Source of the DNA: Pelagicoccus albus
GTDB lineage: Bacteria; Verrucomicrobiota; Verrucomicrobiia; Opitutales; Opitutaceae
Length of the DNA stretch: 64,000 bases
NCBI RefSeq assembly: GCF_014230145.1
Contig: NZ_JACHVC010000006.1
Span: 734,112 to 798,111 of the forward strand
Reading direction: 5' to 3'
Shown: positions 9,557 through 17,680 of the stretch, piece after piece
Layout: the number at the start of each line of letters is the position of its first letter
Position numbering within the stretch: the stretch's first letter is position 1
Position numbers and translations under genes: made by a program
The notes under the pieces: model-generated
Seen by the model: the letters and a program-made list of their open reading frames with translations, nothing else
What the model was told of the DNA's origin: nothing
The model's database searches: none

Positions 9557-12010
9557 ATGACAATAAGGCGAAAGTTTTTGCTCAAGGTAGTCCCTATTGT
9601 ATTGATTCCGCTAATACTGTTTTGGGTCGCTTTTCAGTTTGCGATTCTTGGCGTGGTAAAAGATACGGAAACTCTCGAATCAAACATAGTGGAGCTCGCG
9701 TCTTTGTCTGAGAACACCCAGAAGGAGGCACTTCAACGGTTGGAGATGGCGATGAAAGAGGCTTATTCCTTCGCTCTCTCAAACATCGGGGCCAATATGG
9801 ATGGCCAACTCGACTCAATTGAGAAATCCCTGTTGTTGTCCTCGGTTCGTGATGATGTCGCACGATTTTTGGAGGATCCGGTGAATGAGGAATCGCGTGT
9901 TGAGGTTAGCGAGTATTTTGAGGATCTAATCGAAACGCACGGTTTAGCGGAATGTAGGCTGATCGCCAATTACGGAAGGCCAGTACTGAGTCTTTCCTCG
10001 AGAGAGGGAGCTACCAGCGGAGTAGAGGTCGTGCCCACGTCGCTCATGAGAACGCGCAGGGAAACGCTAGCGGAGCCTTGGTTTTTGAAGGCCTTGAACA
10101 CTGATTCCGGCACTAGCTGGGACGTTTTTGAACATTTGGTCCACGGTGGGGAGTCTAGTTCAACAGTGGTTTCTGGTGCGATCGCGATCCAACCCAGCGA
10201 ATCGGAGAGAGTGCTTGGCTACCTACAATTGGTTTTGCCGATCGAAAAGTTGGCAGAGATGATTCGAGGCCCTGCTGCTCTGACATCCAGCGTTCGGCTA
10301 GTTGATGAGAATCATATCGTGCGGTGGAGAAATGCGGATGAGGAGGTCCAGACTTTCACGGGTGAGGACTTGTTTATCTCCCAAAGTGTTCGAGGAGGCA
10401 TAATTAATGCGGAGGTCACCATCCCTAGATCGGTTCTCAATGCTAATCTGACACCTTACGAACGACTGTCTACGGCGATGGAAAAGAATGTGACCCGTAT
10501 TCAGGAACATGGCAGTGATTTGCATCGCACAATCAATAAGGTTTCGGTTTTAATGTTTATCACGAAGCTGCTGCTTGTCTTGGTTGCGACTGTTTTGGTT
10601 TGGATTTTGTTGAGCCGCATTGCTTCCCGTATCGAGGTACTTAGTCGTGCTGCCTCACGCATACGAGATGGAAATTTGGATACTCCCCTGCCTGTTTATA
10701 GCAAAGGGGATGAACTCGATTCTCTAGGGCGAGGTATCGAATCAATGCGTTTGAGGATAAAATCCCAGATTGCGGTACTTGATAAAAAAGTTGAGGAGCG
10801 TACTAACGAGTTGGCCCACATCAACCGCAAGCTGCAGCTTGAGATTAAGGAGCGTTCCAAGGCAGAGGCAGAGGCGATGGATGCAAACAGTGCCAAAAGC
10901 GAGTTTCTCGCAACCATGTCTCACGAGATCAGAACGCCACTCAATGGAATATTAGGCGGGATGAATCTCCTGTCTCAATCTGCAGTGGATGACGAACAGA
11001 GAACACTGTGCGAGATCATCAGCAACTCCGCTAAGTCTCTAAACACTCTTGTAAATGACATACTCGACTTGGCAAAGATTGAGGCAAGAAAGCTAGAGTT
11101 CACCTCTGAACGCTTCGACCTATCTAGGGTTCTGAAAGAAGTTTGTGACACCTTTCAGTTTAAGGCCCATGAGAAGGGGATTGAACTTTTGCTGGAAGAT
11201 CGGCTGCAGGATACGCTTTTGCGTGAAGGTGACCCGAATCGGTTGAAGCAAATCGTCTACAACTTGGTTGGAAACGCAGTTAAATTCACCGAAACGGGAA
11301 GCGTTACTGTTCAGGTTGAGTGTCGAGATAATGATCCAGATTTAGTCCGTATAAAAGTAGTGGATACGGGAATTGGCATGAGTCCCGAGCAGCGTGACTC
11401 TATCTTTCAACCATTCACGCAAGCGGATGGTACAATTAACCAAAAATATGGCGGTACAGGACTAGGCCTAGCCATTTCAGGGAGGCTTGCGGAGCAAATG
11501 AATGGAAAGATTACGGTTGAAAGTGTGCCCAGCGAGGGCTCAACCTTTACCGTCGAAATCGCTTTGCCGATATCCATTGGAGCTCTGGAATCAAAGCCTT
11601 TGGTTGGATCTCACTCAAAAATGGGCAAGTTGGCTGGAAGCATATTAGTCGCTGAAGACAACGAAGTGAACCGGCTCATCGTTAATAAAGTTCTGTCGGA
11701 GGCAGGCTTCACCGTTAGCACAGTGAGTAATGGCCGAGAGTGTTTAGAAGCAGTAGAGCGGGAGCGGTTCGACCTGATATTGATGGATTGCGCCATGCCG
11801 GAAATGGATGGCTGTTCGGCCGCTAGGGCCATTCGCTCCAGTGGGATCAAAACGGATGGAGTCGCTATCATGGGGATCACAGCGCATGCCACTTCGCAGC
11901 AGAAGAGACGATGCGAAGAGTCCGGTATGAACGATGTCCTATTCAAACCAGTGGATAGTTCTATCTTGGTCGAGTCCTGCCGCCGGTTGATGGCAAGTGA
12001 TTGTGCTTAG
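9557..12010 (+). CDS. Hybrid sensor histidine kinase/response regulator
   Basis: I start at the ATG at 9557 (MTIRRKFLLKVVPIVLIP), giving 817 residues; a GTG at 9509 adds 16 charged residues ahead of the membrane helix and is less likely. Layout: membrane helix about 10-32, a periplasmic sensor of about 295 residues, a second helix about 330-352, HAMP, a coiled coil ending in a run of Glu/Lys/Ala, HisKA with FLATMSHEIRTPLNG (His near 454), HATPase with GNAVKFTETGS and GGTGLGLAISG, then a receiver starting SILVAEDNEVNRLIV with the phospho-acceptor Asp in LILMDCAMPEMDG and Lys in LFKPVD. All catalytic residues are present. It has no adjacent output gene. Confidence 0.92.
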   Translation: MTIRRKFLLKVVPIVLIPLILFWVAFQFAILGVVKDTETLESNIVELASLSENTQKEALQRLEMAMKEAYSFALSNIGANMDGQLDSIEKSLLLSSVRDDVARFLEDPVNEESRVEVSEYFEDLIETHGLAECRLIANYGRPVLSLSSREGATSGVEVVPTSLMRTRRETLAEPWFLKALNTDSGTSWDVFEHLVHGGESSSTVVSGAIAIQPSESERVLGYLQLVLPIEKLAEMIRGPAALTSSVRLVDENHIVRWRNADEEVQTFTGEDLFISQSVRGGIINAEVTIPRSVLNANLTPYERLSTAMEKNVTRIQEHGSDLHRTINKVSVLMFITKLLLVLVATVLVWILLSRIASRIEVLSRAASRIRDGNLDTPLPVYSKGDELDSLGRGIESMRLRIKSQIAVLDKKVEERTNELAHINRKLQLEIKERSKAEAEAMDANSAKSEFLATMSHEIRTPLNGILGGMNLLSQSAVDDEQRTLCEIISNSAKSLNTLVNDILDLAKIEARKLEFTSERFDLSRVLKEVCDTFQFKAHEKGIELLLEDRLQDTLLREGDPNRLKQIVYNLVGNAVKFTETGSVTVQVECRDNDPDLVRIKVVDTGIGMSPEQRDSIFQPFTQADGTINQKYGGTGLGLAISGRLAEQMNGKITVESVPSEGSTFTVEIALPISIGALESKPLVGSHSKMGKLAGSILVAEDNEVNRLIVNKVLSEAGFTVSTVSNGRECLEAVERERFDLILMDCAMPEMDGCSAARAIRSSGIKTDGVAIMGITAHATSQQKRRCEESGMNDVLFKPVDSSILVESCRRLMASDCA

Positions 12011-12188
12011 CAGATCGAGGGTAGGGATGGCCTTAAAGCTGAAGGTTATTCTGCAGGCAAATCGAGAATTTGCGCGTTGACCCTTCCGCTGGCTGAGCTG
12101 CAAAATTAGTCATCTCGGATTCACGCAACGTGGTTACAGGACTTGCGCCCATAGGACTAGCTCCGCTCGAAACAGAAGCAGATTATCA

Positions 12189-12431
12189 ATGAAAGACATC
12201 GTTTTGTACATCAAATCAGGATGCCCTTGGTGCATCGACGCTGAAAACTACCTGAAGAAGAAAGGAATCGAGTACACTAGGCTCGAAGTTCGCTCTTCGC
12301 CTGAAAACATGAAGGAAATGCTTTCGATTTCAGGTCAGGACAAAGCTCCTACTATGAAGCTGGGAGATGACGTACTTGCTGATTTTGGGGTAGACGAATT
12401 AATTCCCTTCCTCGCTAAGCACGGAATGTGA
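12189..12431 (+). CDS. Glutaredoxin-family thiol-disulfide oxidoreductase
   Basis: This is an 80-residue single-domain protein with the active site GCPWCIDAENYLKKKG, a CPWC variant of the CPYC glutaredoxin motif. It also has the cis-Pro segment KAPTMKLGDDVLADF that places glutathione. The size matches small glutaredoxins and NrdH-like proteins. It probably reduces disulfides in the cytosol. It lies alone between a kinase gene and the tRNA gene. The ATG at 12189 is the only plausible start. Confidence 0.88.
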   Translation: MKDIVLYIKSGCPWCIDAENYLKKKGIEYTRLEVRSSPENMKEMLSISGQDKAPTMKLGDDVLADFGVDELIPFLAKHGM

Positions 12432-12525
12432 GGGAGCCTTGGTGCTTTCTCGGAGAGCCCCGAAATTGGTTAAACTTTTCGCTTGCCAAGGCGATCATTC
12501 GTTGCCGTTTTAGCGACTCTGTTTT

Positions 12526-12601
12526 GGGGCCGTAGCTCAGTTGGAAGAGCGCCTGCATGGCATGCAGGAGGTCGTCGGTTCGATCCCGATCGGCTCCACC
12601 A
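12526..12601 (+). tRNA. tRNA-Ala, anticodon GGC
   Basis: A full cloverleaf can be folded. The acceptor stem GGGGCCG pairs with CGGCTCC (one G-T), the D arm is GCTC/GAGC, the anticodon stem CCTGC/GCAGG encloses the loop ATGGCAT with anticodon GGC, and the T arm is GTCGG/CCGAT with TTCGATC loop. The 3' CCA is encoded at 12599-12601. GGC reads GCC and GCT alanine codons. Confidence 0.97.
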
Positions 12602-12612
12602 TTTCGATTTCC

Positions 12613-12638
12613 GCCGCTTTTCGTAAGCGGCTTTTTTT
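12613..12638 (+). terminator. Rho-independent terminator of the tRNA-Ala gene
   Basis: The stem GCCGCTT/AAGCGGC with a 5-base loop is followed by seven T residues, 12 bases after the tRNA CCA end. This is a textbook intrinsic terminator. Confidence 0.85.
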
Positions 12639-12664
12639 GTGCCGGAGTCGAGGCCTCGTTTGGA

Positions 12665-14104
12665 TTAGCCTCTGAAAGGAAGCGTTACAGACACTAAAAC
12701 GCCTTTTTGAGAAGGGTGGTTTTGCATCGAGCAGGTTCCGCCGGCGGACCATACGTTTGCCGCAACCAGGGCTAAACCAAGGCCCATTCCTTGAACCTCC
12801 CCGGTTTGGTATCGGTCGGCTTGCCAGTACGGGCGCCATACATTGGCCAGTTCGCTCGAGCTCAGTTGGTTTGAGTTGCTCAGGAAAGAGAGAGCCAATT
12901 CCCGATTTTGAGGGTCAGACACCATTTCTATTTCGAGCGTTGGAGTACTTTGGGACGAGAATTTGACGGCGTTCTCGCAAATCTCCCTAACGCAGGCTTC
13001 GAAGTCGTGAGCGGATATTTTGAGTATGTCTTCGGTCGGGCCTTGCGTTTCGATTTTCAGAAGAAGCTGAATGTCAGCTCCGACTGTTTCAATTATTTGG
13101 CGAGCCTCCTGAAGCGAAATCTCACTATGCTGAGAGTTTTCGCTGTCTAAAAAGGCCAGTATGGACCTAATATCGTACTCTAGCCTTTCGATTCCGCTTT
13201 CCTGGATTTTAGCGACGTGTTTTACTTGGCTTTCTGACGGGCTAGCGCCGAGCATTTGATGAGCCGCTTTTATCGTATTCAGCGGGGTCAAAAGCTTATG
13301 GGACATCATCCGAGAGAAGGTATGCTTCTCGCGAAAGGAGGTGATTTGCTCGGTAATATCCTCGAGTCTCAGGAACTTCTGGTTGCCGCTCTCAAGGCCT
13401 AGCGGATGAAAGGTCGCCTGTATCCATTTGATTGGGCTCTCGCTTTGCTCTTTGCGAACCATGGTGAATGGAGGGTATTCGCTAGGCTCTTCGCATTTTT
13501 CAATAGCTTGTTCGATGTCGAAGGGGTGTAGAGTGTAGACCTCTTTGCAGATGGAAAAAAAGGAATCTTCCTCAAATGGTCGCTTCGATTGCTCGAGCAT
13601 CTTTCTGGCAGATGTATTTGAAAAACGGATGCGATTATCGGAATCCAGGATTAGGAAGCCGCGATTTGACTGTGCCACGACCAACTCGAATTTATGCCGC
13701 TCGTTACAGAGCTTACGGAACCTGTTGAGCCTGATGATGCTTCGGATGCGAGACCTAAGCTCAAGTTTGTTGATCGGCTTAGGTAGAAAATCGTCGGCTC
13801 CGGCTTCGATCCCTTCGATCATGGATTCTTCATCATCTAATGCGGTTAGCATTATTATGGGGACTTCGGATACTTTTTCTATCTCACGAATTTTCCGGCA
13901 GGTTTCGTAGCCATTCATACCCGGCATCATGACATCCAATAGGATCAGGTCAGGCGTTTCCTCTTCGAGTATATCCAGGGCTTCTTGCCCGCTTTGGGCG
14001 AAAACGAAACGGAAGTTGTCTTGGGCGAGCAATGCTTCAATCGAATAGCGGGCACCGTAGTTATCATCGACGATCAGAAGCGTGCTGCGTGAACTGCTTT
14101 TCAT
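12665..14104 (-). CDS. Response regulator-histidine kinase hybrid (REC-PAS-HisKA-HATPase)
   Basis: This 479-residue soluble protein begins with a receiver (TLLIVDDNYGARYSIEALL; phospho-acceptor Asp57 in LILLDVMMPGMNG; Lys109 in FLPKPINK). A PAS-like region (about 140-255) comes next, then HisKA with SRMMSHKLLTPLNTIKAA (His269) and HATPase with CENAVKFSS and QGMGLGLALVAANVWSAGG. The receiver-first order suggests that a partner kinase controls it and that it relays onward. It is encoded 26 bases downstream of the 681-residue kinase on the same strand, so the two probably form one signalling operon. No membrane segment is visible. Confidence 0.88.
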   Translation of the reverse strand: MKSSSRSTLLIVDDNYGARYSIEALLAQDNFRFVFAQSGQEALDILEEETPDLILLDVMMPGMNGYETCRKIREIEKVSEVPIIMLTALDDEESMIEGIEAGADDFLPKPINKLELRSRIRSIIRLNRFRKLCNERHKFELVVAQSNRGFLILDSDNRIRFSNTSARKMLEQSKRPFEEDSFFSICKEVYTLHPFDIEQAIEKCEEPSEYPPFTMVRKEQSESPIKWIQATFHPLGLESGNQKFLRLEDITEQITSFREKHTFSRMMSHKLLTPLNTIKAAHQMLGASPSESQVKHVAKIQESGIERLEYDIRSILAFLDSENSQHSEISLQEARQIIETVGADIQLLLKIETQGPTEDILKISAHDFEACVREICENAVKFSSQSTPTLEIEMVSDPQNRELALSFLSNSNQLSSSELANVWRPYWQADRYQTGEVQGMGLGLALVAANVWSAGGTCSMQNHPSQKGVLVSVTLPFRG

Positions 14105-14130
14105 ATCGTCAGTTATTGTGCGCCCGCTTT

Positions 14131-16176
14131 TTAGCCTCCCAACAGGCTTGCCAACATTTTGCTGGAAATTGGCTTACAGCTACAAGCGTGGAAGCCCATC
14201 GATTTGGCTGACTCGTGGTTTGACGGGAGATCGACTGAGCCGATCGCTATCCATTTTGTCTTTTTCCAAGCAACGTTCTTCTTGGCAGTGGCAAGCCAGT
14301 CCGTGCCGTGTGACTCGAGAATCCCGATATCCACAAAAATTGCTGCCGGAGCAACTTGGTCGTGGTAGGCTGATACTTCGTTGGGCATGGCCGCTACTGG
14401 CGTCAGATTAGTAAGTTTCTGGATTTGTTGAGAAAGGCTAAAGGACCCGGGAGTATGCTCATCTACCAGGATGCAGATGCCAGACAACGAATCCTCGGAT
14501 GCGATAAGATCAGAGAGTTTTGGCATGATGCGAGAGTCCTCAGCGGGCTCGATCTGATCGTAGGGCAGGGCGAAGGTAAAAACCGTTCCTTTTCCGACCT
14601 GGCTCCTGACGCTGATTCCTCCTCCATGAAGCTCGGTTAGTTTGGATGCTATTGCCAGACCAAGCCCGGTGCCCTCGTATTGTTTCGAAAGGGAGTCGTC
14701 TAGTTGAGTGAAGGGGTAGAAGATCTTGTTGAAATCCTTTTCCGGGATGCCGATTCCCTGATCGCTAATTTGGAACTTGATGGAGTGCGTGTCTGCGCAT
14801 TCGTCGATGATGAGATTCACTTCCGTGTCTGGCCGTGTGAACTTAACGGCATTGACCAACAGGTTGAGCAATATTTGCCGAAGACGCCGCGGGTCCACCA
14901 CCATTTCGGTTCGCGAGCAGTTGTTTACCAAGGAGCATTTGACGCGTTTCGCCTTTGCCTCTTGAGCAATCATATTGAGACAAGAGCTCGCGATTTCGCT
15001 GAAGGGGACAGAAGTGAAACGGAGCCCGAGCTTGCCCAATTCGATTTTCGAAAGGTCTAGAATGTCATTGATTAGATGAGCGAGGTGATTGCTGCTGTCC
15101 GATACGATCTCTAGGCTTTCGGTCTGCCGCTGGCTGAGCTCGCCGAATGCTCCTTCTAGCAGGGCGTGCGTCAGGCTGACGATCGAGTTGAGCGGTGTTC
15201 GTAGCTCGTGGCTAATGTTGGATAGAAAATACGATTTGGCCTTGTTCGATGATTGGGCGAGGACCGCTAATCTTTTCGCTTTTTCGATCCCTTTACGAAT
15301 TTCTAGGTTGCTGGTTTCCAGCCTTTCTTTGGAGGACTCCAGTTCCTTGAACGCAGCGACTAATTTGTTCTCAGCGTTTACCCGGTGCGTAACGTCTTGA
15401 ACGAACCCGACGGTGAGGGCTGATTCTTGGTTTGAACCTTCAAGTGTGCTCTTGGAAACGTCGGCAATTAGGCTTTCTCTCGCTCTACCTGGGCTAGGAA
15501 TGATGGCTCTACCGTTACCCGGTCGAGAGAACAGATTACGGACAACGGGATCTTCGAAGATTGAACCAAGTGGCTTGTTGATTACCTTGTCGCGGTTGAT
15601 GCCGAAAAGCCGTTCCATTTGCTTGTTCCAGACTCTGACTAGACACGGTTCGTTCTTCTCGGTCACGTACACACCGATATCTAAGCAGTCTACTGCTGAA
15701 GCAAGATAAGCCAATTTGGCATCTGGCGAAATCGTGGAAAACTGCTCAGGGAGCTCGAGCGTCAAGCGTTCAGGAGGAGCGATGGAGACCTTGCTCGCTT
15801 TCTGCTTCCCGTAAGCTATAGCCATCGAAGCTGCAGCCTCGAGAGGTGTCTCTTCGAGATCGTATACAGCGGAATATCCTATTGCGATCAAATCGGATTG
15901 GGTGGTTGCACTAAGCTCCAATCCGAAGCCTATGGTGGCGCAGAAAAGGGATGTATCGGCGGGTTCGAGTCGCCCCTCTTCGATCCAATGGCACAATATC
16001 AACTCTTGCTGCGAGGGAAGGGCTGCCGAAAGGCGGTCATTTGCCTGCTTTTCGTAGTGTATCCCAAACTCACCCGCCAAGTAATTTCCTACCCGATCAG
16101 CATAAGAATCGGGGAAGCCAACGAGGTTGATTTTGAACTTCTCAAGTTGGCGTTCTGACTGTTGGAAGCTGGCCAA
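14131..16176 (-). CDS. Soluble PAS histidine kinase with receiver-like ends
   Basis: This is a 681-residue protein without membrane helices. Residues 12-130 look like a receiver fold that has lost the acidic pocket (start FKINLVGFPDSYADR). A PAS domain follows (about 155-265), then a coiled linker, HisKA with FLSNISHELRTPLNSIV (His323) and HATPase with NAVKFTRPD and YEGTGLGLAIASKL. The C-terminal 120 residues resemble a receiver (ICILVDEHTPGS, Asp in AAIFVDIGI, Lys in CKPISS), although the Thr/Ser and loop are weakly conserved. It sits upstream of the REC-kinase gene with 26 bases between and probably works with it. The sensed signal is unknown. Confidence 0.85.
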   Translation of the reverse strand: MASFQQSERQLEKFKINLVGFPDSYADRVGNYLAGEFGIHYEKQANDRLSAALPSQQELILCHWIEEGRLEPADTSLFCATIGFGLELSATTQSDLIAIGYSAVYDLEETPLEAAASMAIAYGKQKASKVSIAPPERLTLELPEQFSTISPDAKLAYLASAVDCLDIGVYVTEKNEPCLVRVWNKQMERLFGINRDKVINKPLGSIFEDPVVRNLFSRPGNGRAIIPSPGRARESLIADVSKSTLEGSNQESALTVGFVQDVTHRVNAENKLVAAFKELESSKERLETSNLEIRKGIEKAKRLAVLAQSSNKAKSYFLSNISHELRTPLNSIVSLTHALLEGAFGELSQRQTESLEIVSDSSNHLAHLINDILDLSKIELGKLGLRFTSVPFSEIASSCLNMIAQEAKAKRVKCSLVNNCSRTEMVVDPRRLRQILLNLLVNAVKFTRPDTEVNLIIDECADTHSIKFQISDQGIGIPEKDFNKIFYPFTQLDDSLSKQYEGTGLGLAIASKLTELHGGGISVRSQVGKGTVFTFALPYDQIEPAEDSRIMPKLSDLIASEDSLSGICILVDEHTPGSFSLSQQIQKLTNLTPVAAMPNEVSAYHDQVAPAAIFVDIGILESHGTDWLATAKKNVAWKKTKWIAIGSVDLPSNHESAKSMGFHACSCKPISSKMLASLLGG

Positions 16177-16428
16177 AGGCGGCGAAAGTAGGCTTAGAAC
16201 TTAAGTTTGGATTAAAGCGGGAATAATTTGTGTAGCAATTAGCTCTCGGGTAGCGATGTCAAAGTTGTTATTATCTTACTCTAGCGAAGTTTATTTGAAG
16301 GTAGCTTCCAGCGAGAGCCTTTTTTGTAGGGGTGGGGCAAGGCCAATTGTTAATTCTCAGTTTTCCGCAAAAACTGCGTTTACTATATCAGTGCTGGTAC
16401 TACAACGAAATCAGTAACGACCCAATAG

Positions 16429-16935
16429 ATGAACCTCCTCCACGCTAACTGCGATTTGTTGCAGCAAGGAAAAGACCTATTATCTCGAATAGACCAACGC
16501 GTGTTTACGGCGGTCGATCCTGCGAGTTATGGCTCCAGCATTGGATCCCACTTGAGGCATGTTCTCGATCACTACCGGTCGTTTATCGGTGGCGTTTCTG
16601 AGGCCTTCATTGATTACGATAATAGACATCGCGATCGGCCGGAGGAGAGCGACTTAGAAACCGCTCTGCAAGCGATAGATTCGATTTGGGTCGCTCTAGA
16701 CAACATGAGTTTGGACTTAAGTTCGGCCGTCGAAGTCAAAGTGCGTGCCTCGACGGAGGGCGAAACGGTTACCTCAATGTCCAGCTTTGGGCGAGAGCTA
16801 CAGTTTTTAGTCAGCCACACAGTTCATCACTACGCGTTGGTGGCGATCGCCAGTAGAATGCAGGGCGTGGAACCGGGTGATTCCTTTGGTGTGGCACCAT
16901 CCACCCTGAAATTCCGAAGCACCCTAATCAAATAG
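16429..16935 (+). CDS. DinB-like four-helix protein
   Basis: This 168-residue soluble protein has the spaced histidines of the DinB superfamily: SIGSHLRHVLDHYRSF near residue 40 and LVSHTVHHYALVAIA near residue 128. In this superfamily three His from such helices hold a divalent metal. Members include thiol transferases and DNA-damage-induced proteins; the reaction here is unknown. The stop codon TAG is directly followed by the ATG of the NRDE gene, so the two are co-translated. Confidence 0.75.
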   Translation: MNLLHANCDLLQQGKDLLSRIDQRVFTAVDPASYGSSIGSHLRHVLDHYRSFIGGVSEAFIDYDNRHRDRPEESDLETALQAIDSIWVALDNMSLDLSSAVEVKVRASTEGETVTSMSSFGRELQFLVSHTVHHYALVAIASRMQGVEPGDSFGVAPSTLKFRSTLIK

Positions 16936-17670
16936 ATGTGCACCGCCTCGTGGAATATAGATAAGGAAGGCTTAAGGCTTTTCTTCAATAGAGACGAACA
17001 GAGGACCAGAAGCGCCGCGGTTCCCCCTCGATTCTTCGAGAGCGAGGGCGTCAGGTATGTCGCTCCAATAGATCCCGATGGAGGTGGAACGTGGATATCT
17101 GTCAATGAATTTGGGCAGGTGGCGTATCTTTTAAATAACTACAGCAAGACGACAGAGGGCGAACGCTTCAAAAGTAGAGGGGAATTGCCAATAAAACTCG
17201 CTGCCTGCAGTCAGCGGTCAGAAGCGCTCGGAATTATTTGCTCTCTGAAGCTGACTGATTATCGGCCATTCTTTCTTGGCCTCGCCAATCGAGAGTCTTT
17301 AGAGATCTTCGGCTGGGATGGATGCAACTTAGAATCAATCCATCCAGATTTACCTGTCATCACAACTTCATCATTTCGAAGTGATGAAGTCCAAAAGTAT
17401 CGGAAAGATCGCTACCGATACTGGATGGGCTCCGCTGGAGGTAATTCGACAGAGAAACAACGTCGGTTTCACTTTGAGACCAGCGATTCCGATTCCGCTT
17501 TTGGACCGATGATGTATCGCCCAGATGCTCGTACTCAAAGCGTGACTTGGCTAGATGTCTCTTCGGAGTCGGTGGTTTTATCTTACCAAGAGATTCTTGA
17601 AGAGAAGTCAAAGCTGGAAGAACCGATTGTATTGAATTGCAAAATACGCAAAGAGTCTCTCGCGAGGTGA
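16936..17670 (+). CDS. NRDE/TANGO2-family protein
   Basis: This 244-residue protein starts with MCTASW and has the family-naming motif FFNRDEQRTRSAA near residue 20, then GGGTWISVNEFGQVAYLLNN. The N-terminal Cys2 and the NRDE box are typical of the family related to eukaryotic TANGO2, thought to be Ntn-hydrolase-like; the bacterial function is not established. The start abuts the stop of the DinB-like gene, and the GTG of the next gene lies 10 bases past its stop, giving a three-gene unit. Confidence 0.85.
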   Translation: MCTASWNIDKEGLRLFFNRDEQRTRSAAVPPRFFESEGVRYVAPIDPDGGGTWISVNEFGQVAYLLNNYSKTTEGERFKSRGELPIKLAACSQRSEALGIICSLKLTDYRPFFLGLANRESLEIFGWDGCNLESIHPDLPVITTSSFRSDEVQKYRKDRYRYWMGSAGGNSTEKQRRFHFETSDSDSAFGPMMYRPDARTQSVTWLDVSSESVVLSYQEILEEKSKLEEPIVLNCKIRKESLAR

Positions 17671-17680
17671 ATGGTGTCCG

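Noticed and set aside
12537..12839. 100-codon minus-strand frame ending IEPTTSCMPCRRSSN
   Set aside because: It is the reverse translation of the tRNA-Ala gene, a well-known false gene, and overlaps the kinase gene.
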